Positions 29,400 through 40,657 of a stretch of DNA of 64,000 bases are shown piece by piece. The stretch lies in contig OU862909.1 in NCBI GenBank assembly GCA_917880885.1, positions 29,756,851 through 29,820,850 of the forward strand, in the 5' to 3' direction. Numbering within the stretch: position 1 is the first letter of the stretch; each line of letters starts with the position of its first letter. A model generated the notes under the pieces. It worked only from the letters and a program-made list of their open reading frames with translations, was not told the DNA's origin and did not search any database. This DNA comes from Limnephilus marmoratus (taxonomy: Eukaryota > Arthropoda > Insecta > Trichoptera > Limnephilidae). Position numbers and translations under genes: made by a program.

Positions 29400-30660
29400 A
29401 ATTCGCCATATTTTTAGGATTAGAGGAGTTTACGTTACCGATATCTAACGATTTAATTTCGGAAGACCTGTTTATTTTTGTTTTACTAATATTTCGAAAT
29501 GCTTCCCACATACGTTTTGGAGAATAAGAATTTTCGTAAATGAACGTTTTAAAATAATTTTCCTTTGTATATTTAATAATCTTTTTGCATAAGTTCCTAT
29601 ATTTCTTGTAGTGAGTTTGTACTAAAATATTATCTGGAAACTTTTTGGCCCTTTTGTGAAGTTGGTTTCTTTTGTGAATCGATTTTAAAAGGCCGGGAGA
29701 GATCCAGGGCGTAAGTTTAAACTGGCTGTTCGATATGTGTTTGTTACTTGTATGTTTAGATATATATGTATGTAGAATACAAATGAATTCTTTCATCGCA
29801 ATGTCAGTGTCAATTTGATCAAATACTTTTTGCCAGTTTTCTAAATGCAAGTCCTCAATTAAATTATTAAAATTTAATCGAGGGACGTACTTGATTTTAG
29901 CAGGGGGGGGGGGGGGGGGTTTATCTTTAAAGCACAGGGCTGTCGTATAGTGGTCGGAAATTGACGTGTGGATAACGAATGAGTCAGTGAAGTTAATATT
30001 TTTTACGTTGATGTGATCCAAACAGGATTTGTTCGTGCCCTGTTCTCGAGTTGGTGTATTGATTGTCAATATGAATCCGTTTTCTGTGAGCAGGCATAAG
30101 TAGTCGTTGAATTGGTTGTGGAATGGAGATAAGGTGTTAATATTAAGGTCTCCTATAATGATTTGACGTTCAAATTTATTGGAATTGCTAATAATTGTTT
30201 GGAGTGAATTCAAAAAAGAATCTATGCTCTGGAAAGAAGGTGATCTATAAATAGCAAAAATACATAAATTATTATTCAGAACAATTCTGAGGCAGTTACC
30301 TTGTGATAATATAATTTCTTCGACTTGTGCTTGTATACCGTCTTTGATGTAGACAACAATCCCGCTAGATTTATTTATATTTTTAATTGAGTGATATTCC
30401 GTGTAAGTTTGTATTATTTTAGAGGTGTAGTTTTTATTGATCCAACACTCTGATAAAATTAAAACATCAAAAGTATGATTGAATTGATCTAGAAATAACA
30501 GAAAATCATCAAGGTTTGACATACTTCTGATATTCTGATGGATAATCTTTAAATTATAAGACTTCCAACTGAAATTATTTAATTTGTTGAGATCGTCAAT
30601 CACATACGTGTTGCACGTTACATCTGTGTCATTGTAAATATCAGGAGGTAATTGAATCAT
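29344..30660 (-). CDS. CR1-like ORF2, AP endonuclease part
   Basis: The 438-codon frame carries an APE-type endonuclease of LINEs: HQNIRS (N43), LSECW (E71), AIYRSP (about 136-141), IIGDLNIN (D171, N173), CLDHI (D215, H216) and ISDHY (D236, H237). All expected catalytic residues are present. A linker toward RT follows, with WEAFRNISKTK and FANKYFTSVG. The enzyme nicks target DNA to prime reverse transcription. A run of prolines in the frame comes from a 17-base G run on the plus strand (29,903-29,919), an unusual homopolymer. The frame ends where the RT frame takes over. Confidence 0.85.
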   Translation of the reverse strand: MIQLPPDIYNDTDVTCNTYVIDDLNKLNNFSWKSYNLKIIHQNIRSMSNLDDFLLFLDQFNHTFDVLILSECWINKNYTSKIIQTYTEYHSIKNINKSSGIVVYIKDGIQAQVEEIILSQGNCLRIVLNNNLCIFAIYRSPSFQSIDSFLNSLQTIISNSNKFERQIIIGDLNINTLSPFHNQFNDYLCLLTENGFILTINTPTREQGTNKSCLDHINVKNINFTDSFVIHTSISDHYTTALCFKDKPPPPPPAKIKYVPRLNFNNLIEDLHLENWQKVFDQIDTDIAMKEFICILHTYISKHTSNKHISNSQFKLTPWISPGLLKSIHKRNQLHKRAKKFPDNILVQTHYKKYRNLCKKIIKYTKENYFKTFIYENSYSPKRMWEAFRNISKTKINRSSEIKSLDIGNVNSSNPKNMANFANKYFTSVGTTLAKNSR

Positions 30661-30700
30661 GATTATTCAGGTGAAATGTGGTGCAATGGAAATTTCACTA

Positions 30701-31288
30701 CTATACGATTATGATCCATTTCTCGTGAGTAAATTTGATACGAATGATTGGATGTGGATAATCACAGGATAATAATGGCAATAATAATAAAAGAACCTTC
30801 AACTTGTAGTCGTTGTCTGAAGTAGTAGTAAGTAGTAGTAGTAGTAATGGTAATAATAGAACCTTCATCTTGTAATCATTGTCGGCAGTAACCTTCGTCT
30901 TGTAATCGTTGTCGGCAGGAACCTTCATCTTGTAATCATTGTCGGCAGTAGTAATAAGTAGTAGTAGTAATAATAACAATAGTACCTTCATCTTGTAATC
31001 ATTGTCGGCAGTAGTAATAAGTAGTAGTAGTAGTAGCAATAATATTAATAGAACCTTCATCTTGTAACCGTTGTCGGCAGTAGTACTAAGTAGTAGAAAT
31101 AGTAATAGTAATAATAGAATGTTCATCTTGTAAACGTTGTCGGCAGTAGGTATATTGTGTTTGAGATAATCATAGGGAAGCCAGCTTGCTTTCATCGGAT
31201 ATAAGAATTGCGCCTGAACCTGTCTCTCTCCGCAGGTATATACGTCCCTGTTGGATCCATGCAAATTGAAATTGTCTCGCTCTAGCAA
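30701..31288 (-). CDS. open frame over a tandem repeat between ORF1 and ORF2
   Basis: The 195-codon frame overlaps the end of ORF1 in another frame and then runs through the tandem repeat. It reads repeated ADNDYKMKV blocks alternating with leucine-rich runs. All units keep the frame because the spacers are trinucleotide repeats. I know no family with this product. It may be chance openness of a trinucleotide-rich repeat, and translation would need reinitiation or frameshifting. Low confidence as a real gene. Confidence 0.25.
   Translation of the reverse strand: MLERDNFNLHGSNRDVYTCGERQVQAQFLYPMKASWLPYDYLKHNIPTADNVYKMNILLLLLLFLLLSTTADNGYKMKVLLILLLLLLLLITTADNDYKMKVLLLLLLLLLITTADNDYKMKVPADNDYKTKVTADNDYKMKVLLLPLLLLLLTTTSDNDYKLKVLLLLLPLLSCDYPHPIIRIKFTHEKWIIIV
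30790..31155. repeat. variable tandem repeat in the LINE inter-ORF region
   Basis: Seven copies of a ~30-bp core (CCTTCATCTTGTAATCATTG plus TCGGCAG) are separated by (TAG/TAA)n spacers of 0-45 bp. Two copies are joined directly near 30,890-30,920. It lies just after the ORF1 stop and before ORF2. Confidence 0.85.
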
Positions 31289-32201
31289 ATTGGCGAGTTT
31301 TATGCCAAATTTGTTTCGCCCGAAATGTTAACTGCTCAGATACATAGATCGGCAACCTTGGGCCGGCGAGACCGATATTTAACGTGTTGAGTTTATCTTC
31401 GGTATCGGGTTTATTCTTGTTGAAAGATTTCACATCAGCTAGCAGTTGATTTCTAGCCATGTTCGATTTTAGTTTAAGAACAATTGTCCTGGGTTGCTTC
31501 TGATTATTGTTATTTTTTTGAAGACGATAAACAGCATCGATATCCTTAGTTTCTAAGGGAGATCCTGTTGTTTTGAAGATGTTGAAGACCACGTCTTTTA
31601 GTGTTTCGTCCTTGATGTCGGGGATGCCTCTTATTTCTACATTACAAGACTTTAAGGCCCGCTCTTGGGAATCAAGACTATTCTCCAGTATTACGATTCT
31701 AGCTTCCAGTGCAGTATTCTTCGCTGTAAGCTCATCATTACGGTGCTCGACGTCACGGATTCTGGCCATAAAGTCTTCATATTGTGCGTTCATGAATTGA
31801 ATGCTTTCCAGTATCTTGTTGTTTTGGTCCATGATGTCGTTCTGTTTTTTATCCAGGCTGTTCGTTTTGGTCATGACTAAATTCTGAATATCTTCGAGAT
31901 TAGCGGGGGACGAAGGTGATGATGGAGCTGCTTGATCCTTAGTGGCCGTTGTTTTTTTGGGCGGTTCCAAAGATGTGTTATCGCTGACGGCGGTCGACCG
32001 TGTGTCTCTTTTACACAGCTTACACTTCTGTTGTTCTCGACGTTCTTGAGTGAGTCGACGGAAAGTGCTTTCCGTTATTCCTCCACAGGCTAGATGGTAG
32101 GTGACTTTACACACTGAACACACAAATATCGACTCATCCGATAGAATAACTTCAGGGCATACGCAGCAGTGCATTGTAAATGATTTATAATGACTACCCA
32201 C
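31170..32201 (-). CDS. CR1-like ORF1 with PHD-type zinc finger
   Basis: 343 codons, no interruption. A PHD-like C4HC3 finger occupies residues 12-63 (C12, C15, C28, C31, H36, C39, C60, C63). A coiled-coil-rich middle follows (about 110-190, KNTALEARIVILENSLDS). An RNA-binding-like part comes next (NVEIRGIPDIKDE) and then a C-terminal domain like that of baculovirus FP-related LINE ORF1 proteins (IYVSEQLTFRAKQIW, GRIYLRRE). ORF1 proteins of this group are thought to bind element RNA. Start chosen as the Met preceding the finger. It matches the remnant at 57,918-58,283. Confidence 0.85.
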   Translation of the reverse strand: MGSHYKSFTMHCCVCPEVILSDESIFVCSVCKVTYHLACGGITESTFRRLTQERREQQKCKLCKRDTRSTAVSDNTSLEPPKKTTATKDQAAPSSPSSPANLEDIQNLVMTKTNSLDKKQNDIMDQNNKILESIQFMNAQYEDFMARIRDVEHRNDELTAKNTALEARIVILENSLDSQERALKSCNVEIRGIPDIKDETLKDVVFNIFKTTGSPLETKDIDAVYRLQKNNNNQKQPRTIVLKLKSNMARNQLLADVKSFNKNKPDTEDKLNTLNIGLAGPRLPIYVSEQLTFRAKQIWHKTRQFARARQFQFAWIQQGRIYLRRETGSGAILISDESKLASL

Positions 32202-32389
32202 ACGACGTTATTATAATAGAATAGTGTTTATTCTGAATTAAAATAAGTGCGACAGTAAAACACCAAGATATTATTTGAATATGTTAGACTATGATATCAC
32301 AGACAGGAAGCACTATTGTTTACTTGCTGAATATTGCGATTTAACGTTAAAAATAAACTTTAAGACGGAGTAAAATTGATATGAACTAG

Positions 32390-32580
32390 TCACAATGATC
32401 TATGGTATTGGTATTTAAGGTGGTTATCCACTATTATACCTAAATATTTAATAGATTTAACACATTCAAGGGTTTCGCATTTACAAGTATGGTTATTATT
32501 TCCAAGGCTACACTTAATATTATGTATTGTGAGGTGATGAGTTAAAGCGATGATTTTCTTTAAAAATTCTTCTTTCACCA
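32390..32580 (-). pseudogene. short CR1-like RT fragment
   Basis: The minus strand reads LECVKSIKYLGIIVDNHLKY, the YLG segment of a CR1-like RT, preceded by IALTHHLTIHNIK. About 60 codons, then satellite DNA. It is a different copy from the LINE to its left (sequence differs) and was probably truncated by the satellite array on its right. Confidence 0.65.
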
Positions 32581-35500
32581 GTTTTTGGATTAATTCGTGT
32601 ACAGACCATGATTCTCAGTAATAATACAAAATTTCAGTCGGTTCGGCGCCAATGAGCCGAAATTGTGACAGAGCAAAAGTGTTAAAAGGTCCGAACCCAA
32701 GTGCTAAAACGACAAACCCAATGGTAAGAACGGTGATTTTTTAAGAATTCTTCTTTTGGCAGTTTTTTGGATTAATCTGTGTACAGATCATGATTCTTAG
32801 TAAGAATCCAAAATTTCAGTCGGTTCGGTGCCATAGATCCAAAATTATGACAGAGAAAACGACCGACCCCAAGTATTAAAACTGTTGTTTTTTTGGGAAT
32901 AATTCGTGCACAGAATCGTAAGAATCCAAAATTTCAGTCGGTTCGGCGCCAATGAGCCGAAATTATGACCGAGCCCAAGTGTGAAAACGCTCAAACCCAA
33001 GTGCTTAAACGACCGACACCAATGGTAAGAACGGTGATTTTATTAAACAATTCTTCTTTTGGCAGTTTTTTTATTAATTCGTGTACAGACCATGATTCTT
33101 AGTAAGAATCCAAAATTTAAGTCGGTTCGGCGTCATTAGGCCGAAATTATTAGCGAACGCGAGTGTTATAACGACCGACCTCAATTATGATTTTTTTTTT
33201 AAATTCTTCTTTTGGCAGTTTTTTGGATTAATTCGTGTACAGACCATGATTCTTAGTAAGAATCCGAAATTTCAGTCTGTTCGACTACATAGGACCGAAA
33301 TGATGATCGACCCCAAGTGGTAAAAAGATGATTTCTTTTTTAAATTCTTCTTGTGGCATTTTTTTATTAATTCGTTTGCAAACCATGATTCTTAGTAAGA
33401 ATCAAAATTTCAGACGTTTGGCGCCATTGAGCCAAATTATGAACGAGCCCATGAGTTAAGAATATAATATATTCGTGTACAGACCATAATACTTGGTAAG
33501 ATTCCAAAATAACAGTCGGTTCGGTGCAATTAGGCCGAAATTATAACCGAGCCCAAATGTTAAAACGTCCGAACCCAAGTGTTAAAACGACCGATCCCAA
33601 GTGCTTAAACGACCGACCCCAACGGTTAGAACGGTGATTTTGTTAACAAGTCTTCTTTTTGCTTTTTTTTTGGATTAATTTTTGTACAGACCATGATTCC
33701 TACTGAAAATCCAAAATTTTAGTCGGTTCGGCGCCATTAGGTCGAAATTATGACCGAACGCAAGTGCAAAACGACCGACCCTAATTTTTTTTTAATTCTT
33801 CTTTTGGCATTTTTTCGGATTAATTCGTGTACAGACCATGATTCCTTAGTAAGAATCAAAATTTCAGTCGGTTCGGCGCTATAGAGCCGAAATTATGACT
33901 GAGCCCAACTGTTAAAACGTCCGAACCCAAGTGCTTAAACGACCGACCCCAATGGTAAGAATAGTGATTTTTTTAACAATTCTTCATTTGGCAGTTTTTT
34001 TTTTTTAATTCGTGTACAGACCATGATTCTTAGTAAGAATCCAAAATATGAAAGCAAGTGCTAAAACGACCGACCCAAAATTATGATTTTTTTATACTTC
34101 TTTTTGCAGTTTTTTGGATTAATTCGTGTACAGACAACGATTCTTAGTAAGAATCAAAATTTCAGTCGGTTCGGAGCCTTAGAGCCGAAATTACGACTGA
34201 GCCCTATTTGCTAAAATGTCCGAACCCAAGTGCTTAACGTCCGACCCCAATGGTTAAAACGGTGATTTTTTTAATAATTCTTTTGGCAGTTTTTTGGATT
34301 TATTTGTGTACAGACCATGATTGTCATTAAGAATCCAAAATTTCAGTCAGTTCGCCGCCAAAGAGCCGAAATTATGTCTGAGCCCAAGTGTTAAAACGTC
34401 GAAAACAAATGCTGAAACAACCGACACCCAGAGTTAAAACTGTGATTTTTATTTAATTCTTCTTTTTTTAATCTTAATCAGTTTTTTTATTAATTCGTGT
34501 AAGGACCGTGACATTTAGTAAGAATCCAAAATTACGGTCAGTTCGGTGCCATTAGGCCGAAAAAATGACCGAAAGAAGTAATAAATATATATTTTTTTAA
34601 TTCTTAAGATTAATTCGTATACAGACAATGAATCTTGGTAAGAATCCAAAATTTCAGTCGGTTCTGCGCCAATAAGCCGAAATTATGACCGAGCCGAAGT
34701 ATTAAATCGTTCGTACAAACCATGATTCTTAATTTCAGTCGGTTCGGCGCCATATAACCGAAATTATGACCGAGCAAAAGTGTTAAAACATCCAAACTAA
34801 AGTGCTAAAACGACCGACCCCAAGTGTTAAAACTGTTTTTTTTTTATTCTTCTTTGGTAGTTTTGTAGAATAATTCGTTTACAGACCATGATTCTTAGTA
34901 AAAATCCCAAATTTCAGTAGGTTCGGCGCCATAGAGTCGAAATTATGATCGCGCCCAAGTGTTAAAACATCCAAACCCAAGTGCTGAAACGACCAATCCC
35001 AAATGTTGTTACTGTGATTTTTTATTAATTCTTTTTTTTGTAGTTTTTAGGATATATTCGTGTACAGACCATGATAGTCGGTTCGGTGCCATTAGGCCAA
35101 AATTATGACCGAGCCCCTGTATTTAAACGTCCAAACCCAAGAGCTTAAACGACCAACCCCAATGGTTAGAACGGTTTTTTTTAGCAATTCTTCTTTTGGC
35201 AGTTTTTTGGATTAATTTGTGCACAGACCATGATTCTTTGTAAGAATCCAAAATTTCAGTCGCCTCGACACCATAAAGCCGTAATTATGACCACGCCCAA
35301 GTGTTAAAACATCCGAACCAAAGTGCGAAAACGACCGACCCCAAGGGTTAAAACTGTTATTTTTTTTCAAATTCTTGTATTGTTGTATTGTAGCTTTTGG
35401 AATAATTATAGACCATGATTACAAACCATGATTCTTAGTAAGAATATCAAATTCCAGTCGGTTCGGCGCCATAGAGTCGAAATTAAGACCGAGCCCAAGT

Positions 35501-38240
35501 GTTAAAACGTCCGTACCAAAGTGCTTAAACGACCGACCCCAAGTGTTAGAACGGTGATATTTTTAACAATTCTTCTTTTGGCAGTTTTTTGGATTAATTT
35601 GTATACAAACCATGATTCTTAATACCAGTCGGTTCGGCGCCATAGAGCCGAAATTATGACCGATGCCAAGTGTTAAAACATCCGAACCAAAGTGCTTAAA
35701 CAACCAACCCAAGTGTTAAAACTGTTATTTTTTAAAAATATTTCTTTTGGTAGTTTTTTTGAATAATTCGTTTACAGACATGATTCTCAGTAAGAATCCG
35801 AAATTTCAGTCGGTTCGGCGCCATAGTGTCGAAATTATGACCGAGCCCAAGTGTTAAAACATCGAAACCCAAGTGCTGAAAGCGGACGCTCCCTCAAATT
35901 CTTCTTGTAGCATTATTTTTATTAATTCGTGTGCAAACCATGATTCTTAGTAAGAATCAAAATTTCCGACGTTCGGCGCAGACAGGTATACAGACCATGA
36001 TTCTTAGTAAGAATCCAAAATTAAAGTCGTTTCGGCGCCATTAGGCCGAAATTATGAGCGAACGCGAATGTTATAACGACCGACCTCAATTATGATTTTT
36101 TTTTTAAAATTCTTCTTTTGGCAGTTTTTTGGATTAATTCGTGTACAGACCATGATTCTTAGTAAGAATCCGAAATTTCAGTCTGTTCGACTACATAGGA
36201 CCGAAATGATGACCGACCCCAAGTGGTAAAACGATGATTTCTTTTTTTAATTCTTCTTGTGGCATTTTTTTATTAATTCGTGTGCACACCATGATTCTTA
36301 GTAAGAATAAAAATTTCAGACGTTCGGCGCAATTATGAACGAGCCCATGTGTTAAGAATATATTTTATTCGTGTACAGAGCATAATACTTGGTAAGGTTT
36401 CAAAATAACAGTCGGTTCGGTGCAATTAGGCCGAAATTATAACCGAGCCCAAGCGTTAAAACGTCCGAACCCAAGTGCTTAAACGACCGATCCCAAGTGC
36501 TTAAACGACCGACCCCAATGGTTAGAACGGTGATTTTGTTAACAATTCTTCTGCAGTTTTTTTGGATTAATTTGTGTATAGACCATGATTCCTAGTGAGA
36601 ATCCAAAATTTTAGTCGGTTCGGAACGCAAGTGCAAAACGACCGAACCTAATTTAAAAAAAAAATTTTTTTCAGTTTTTCGGATTAATTCGTGTACGGAC
36701 CATGACCCTTAGTAAGAATCAAAATTTCAGTCGGTTCGGCGCCATAGAGCCGAAGTTATGACCGAACCCAAGTGTTTAAACATCCAAGCCCAAGTGCTAA
36801 AACCCCAAGTGTTTTGTGACTGTGATATTTTTTAAATTCTTCATTTGGGAGTTTTTTGTATGCATTAGTGTACAGAGCATGACACTTAGTAAGGTTCCAA
36901 AATTATAGTCGGTTCGGTGCCATGAGGCCAAAATTATGACCGAGCCCTAGTGTTAAAACGTCCGAACCCAAGTGCTTAAACGACCGACCCCAATGATTAG
37001 AACGGTGATGTTTTTAACAATTCTTCTTTTGGCAGTTTTTTGGATTAATTTGTGTACAAACCATGATTCTTAATTTCAGTCGGTTCGGCGCCGTAGAGCC
37101 GAAATTATGACAGAGCAAAAGTGTTAAATCATCCAAACCAAAATGCTAAAACGACCGACCCCAAGTGTTAAAACTGTTATTTTTTTTAATCTTCTTTTGG
37201 TAGTTTTGTAGAATAATTCGTTTACAGACCATGATTCTTAGTAAGAATCCTAAAATTTCAGTCGGTTCCGCGCTTTGAGTCGAAATTATGATCGAGCCAA
37301 AAAAAAAAAAAAAAACATCCAAACCCAAGTGCTGAAACGACCGATCCCAAATGTTGTAACTGTGATTTTTTGATTTTTTTTTAGTTTTTTGGATATATTC
37401 GTGTACAGACCATGCTACTTAGAAAGATTCCAAAATTACACTCGGTTCGGTGCCATTAGGCCAAAATTATAACCGAGCCCCTGTATTAAAACGTCCGAAC
37501 CGAAGAGCTTAAACGACCGACCCCAATGGTCAGAACGGTTTTTTTTAGCAATTCTTCTTTTGGCAGTTTTTTGGATTAATTTGTGCACAGACCATGATTC
37601 TTGGTAAGAATCCAAAATTTCAGTCGCTTCGACACCGCAGAGCCGTTATTATGACCAAGCCCAAGTGTTAAAACATCCGAACCAAAGTGCGAAAACGAAC
37701 GACCCCAAGGGTTAAAACTGTTATTTTTTTCAAATTCTTCTTTTGTAGTTTTTTGGAAAAATTAGGTTACAGACCATGATTCTTAGTAAGAATTTCAAAT
37801 TTCAGTCGGTTCGGCGCCATAGAGTCGAAATTATGACCGAGCCCAAGTGTTCAAACGTCCGCACTTAAGTGCTTAAACGACCGACTTCACGTGTTAGAAC
37901 GGTGATTTGTTTAACAATTCTTCTTTTGGCAGTTTTGTGGATTAATTTGTATACAAACCATGATTCTTAATATCAGTCGGTTCGGCGCCATAGAGCCAAA
38001 ATTATGACCGATGCCAAGTGTTAAAACATCCGAACCAAAGTGCTAAAACGACTAATACCAAGTGTTAATACCGTGATTTTTTTTAAAATTCTTTTTTGGT
38101 AGTTTTTTGGATATATTCGTTTACAGACGATTCGTTTGATACGTAGTAAGATTTCAAAATTACAATCGGATCGGTGCCGAAATAATGACCGAGCCCCAGT
38201 GTTTAACCTTCGGCATGCCAAGATGCAAAACAAAACGTTG
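32580..38240 (+). repeat. 182-bp satellite, block 3, about 36 units
   Basis: Head-to-tail units with landmarks ATTCGTGTACAGACCATGAT, TCTTAGTAAGAATCC, TCGGTTCGGCGCCAT, GAGCCGAAATTATGACCGAG and CCCAAGTGTTAAAACGTCCG. Full units are ~180-185 bp and many are shortened to 90-165 bp. Two hairpins recur per unit. A ~2.3-2.9-kb stretch is duplicated (see findings). No coding: all open frames here are accidental. Confidence 0.95.
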
Positions 38241-39350
38241 GGTACCATAAGGGGTGACTCTACAACCCCAGGGTTTTTATCATTTCAATGCCACTTTTCC
38301 TATTTATTCATGAGTTTGATGGAAAATTACTCTTATGGCAATAAGAGTAATTTTTATAATAATTTTAATACTCTCAATTTTTACTTCTACCATCATGTAG
38401 AATCACCTCCCGAAGTTAATGCACTTTACCCCCGGACACCCTGTATAACATATTAATTACAATAACTATACAGTCGTTTAAAAGAAAGTAGAAGAACACT
38501 TTAAGTACAAGATCATTTATTATAGTGAACGTAAGCTATATAAAATTACCTTCACTAGAAACTAGTTGAAGAACGTTTTTAAAATGTTTTATAAATGGAA
38601 CAATTGAGCCTGTAAAAATCTAAAAATAATTATTATGAACCCCATTTTGAGATCAAACAATTTAAATAACCCCCAAAGTGCCCCTTACATAAAACGGAAA
38701 AAACGTAAGTTCCATGTTCCGCAATAATCATTATAAATTTCTGAGAAGGCAGTACCAGGGCAATGATATGCAAATAATGCTTCTAAGAATCCATGAATAT
38801 CTGGAAAATAATAATACTTGTTATAGGTACAATAGAATGAACAATTAATGGGTTATTTCCCAAATGTCATTCTATTCATGTTATTTGCATTGCCTTGATG
38901 TTATTTTAATGGTCCATTTTAAAAATACCCTTGTGCCACCAATTATTATCAATTACTCGGAATACCCTTCCAACTATGGTGGGAAATTCTAATAATAAAC
39001 ATATAATTGCCTGTTGCTTACCTTTCGCATTTTGTTGATAAATTATATCTTATAAAATTCAAACAACGTAACCCAACTTTTATTGATTTTTTAAACTGTG
39101 AAGGTAAATACGTAGTTATATTTAAAATAATTTTTAGTATAAAATTGTTTGGGCGAAATGGATGAAAAAGTGCATAGTAATAAAAAAGGGAAGACTGTCA
39201 ACAATATTTGGATTCACGAAAAAAATTACACTATTGTCGTAGATGACACAATTATTTTATGGAGATACCCGATATTATCTTACATTACAACAAAACAAAG
39301 GGAGGAGTTGTCACCTCCCGATAGTTGACACCACCGGTGATACAATATCC
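38240..39350. other. non-satellite spacer left of Copia
   Basis: No gene recognised. CCGGACACCCTGTATA at 38,433-38,448 resembles the end of the TIR element at 51,205-51,586 and may be a transposon terminus. An imperfect inverted repeat (GGCAATGATATGCAAATAATG against ATGTTATTTGCATTGCC) lies at 38,758-38,896. Confidence 0.4.
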
Positions 39351-39442
39351 ATTTGCATGAATACATAATGACAATAAGCTTTGCTATAATTATAGGCCAC
39401 AAGATGGCGCTAGTAGTAATCTATATTTTGCTATTTATAATA
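39351..39442 (-). repeat. Copia 3' LTR, truncated
   Basis: About 92 bp match the right LTR (GAATACATAATGAC, TATAATTATAGGCCACAAGA, TGGCGCTAGTAGTAATCT). The match ends at CATTTGC on the left, so roughly 45 bp are missing. GGGAGGGA on the minus strand beside it is the polypurine tract. Confidence 0.75.
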
Positions 39443-39487
39443 TTCCCTCCCAAAATACAGATTACCGGAACATATAACAATATAAAA

Positions 39488-39757
39488 TTATGCTGTAACA
39501 ATTCCTAAAGCATTTAAATATTTATAATGTTTTACTGCACCTAAACTTTTAGTAAGCATGTCTGCAGGCATATCTGACGTATACAAATAATTAACACTAA
39601 CAATGTTTTCCATTATCATTTCTCTACAATAATGATATCTGACATCGATATGCTTAGTTTTATTATGGTAAACAGGGTTTAACAATAGTTGTTGCGCACT
39701 TATGCTGTCATTGTATATGATAATCTTATACAATTTTTTGGTTACTTCGTATTGCAA
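39488..39757 (-). pseudogene. Copia RNase H C-terminal part
   Basis: The frame contains IIYNDSISAQQLLLNPVYHN, TKHIDVRYHYCREMI and SDMPADMLTKSLG, the standard end of Copia RNase H (catalytic Asp in the YND segment; KHID..YH..RE; ADM.TK.L). The upstream part of RNase H lies in broken frames to about 40,300. It is followed on the minus strand by the purine tract and 3' LTR. Confidence 0.75.
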
Positions 39758-39829
39758 GTTTCTTAAATATACTGCTTCTTTGCAGGCCTTCTGAGAAAGT
39801 GCGACACATTTTGCTTACAACAGCTCCAA

Positions 39830-40595
39830 GATATAACAGATCCTGATAAAGTATAACAAAATCCAGAATATGATTTTCTATCGTTTATACATTGCTCCAG
39901 TCTGCATCTACATAGCCTTCAATATTAACATTGTTGCCTTTAGTATATTTTAAACCGAATTCTTTCGAATTTTTTATATATCTTAATACTCTTTTTGCAT
40001 AAAGCCACTACTCTTGATTGTTACAATTATTAAATTGACTTAAATATGACACTGCATAAGCTATATCGGGCCGTGTAAGTACAACTAAATACATTAAGAT
40101 CCCAATAAGCTCCTGGTAGGGATTCCGACTATTACAATTATTCTCCTTTTTACTTTTTAAATTTGCCTCCATTGGAGTATTAATTGTTTTACAATCGGTT
40201 ATGTTAAACTTAGACAGTAATTTATCTATATATTTCTCTTGACCTTAAGTAACAGTACAATTTTTTTTATCAAAACCATGCCAAGACATTCCTTTACAAT
40301 TCCTAAGTCTTTTAACTCAAAATTCTTACTTAAGATGTTTTTAAGATGATTAGCTTCAATTTTGTCATTTGAAAAAACAAAAAAAATCATCAACATACTA
40401 TGTCACGATAGTTTTACTACTACCAATAATTTTTATATACAAACATGGTTCTATCTTAGATTTAACGTAACCATCAGCTAACATACAAGCATCCACCTTC
40501 TTGTGCCATACTCGGGATGACTGTTTAAGACCGTATATAGCCTTGTTTAATTTTAAAATCTTTTTATCATCTGTACAGACAAAACCTATAGGTTT

Positions 40596-40657
<62 letters not shown>

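Larger units (their letters stand above)
26700..32385 (-). mobile_element. near-complete CR1-like LINE
   Basis: It carries, on the minus strand, a 5' region (about 32,202-32,385), ORF1 (32,201-31,170), a variable tandem repeat (31,155-30,790), ORF2 endonuclease (30,660-29,344), ORF2 RT (29,399-27,708) and a ~1-kb 3' UTR ending near 26,700 with the family's stem-loop (26,751-26,795). Only one frame break is visible in ORF2. This is the most intact element in the window and lies between satellite blocks 2 and 3. Confidence 0.8.

Noticed and set aside
32580..38240. Open frames of 60-106 codons within the satellite
   Set aside because: They follow the repeat unit, differ between units and have no domain. 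They are accidental.
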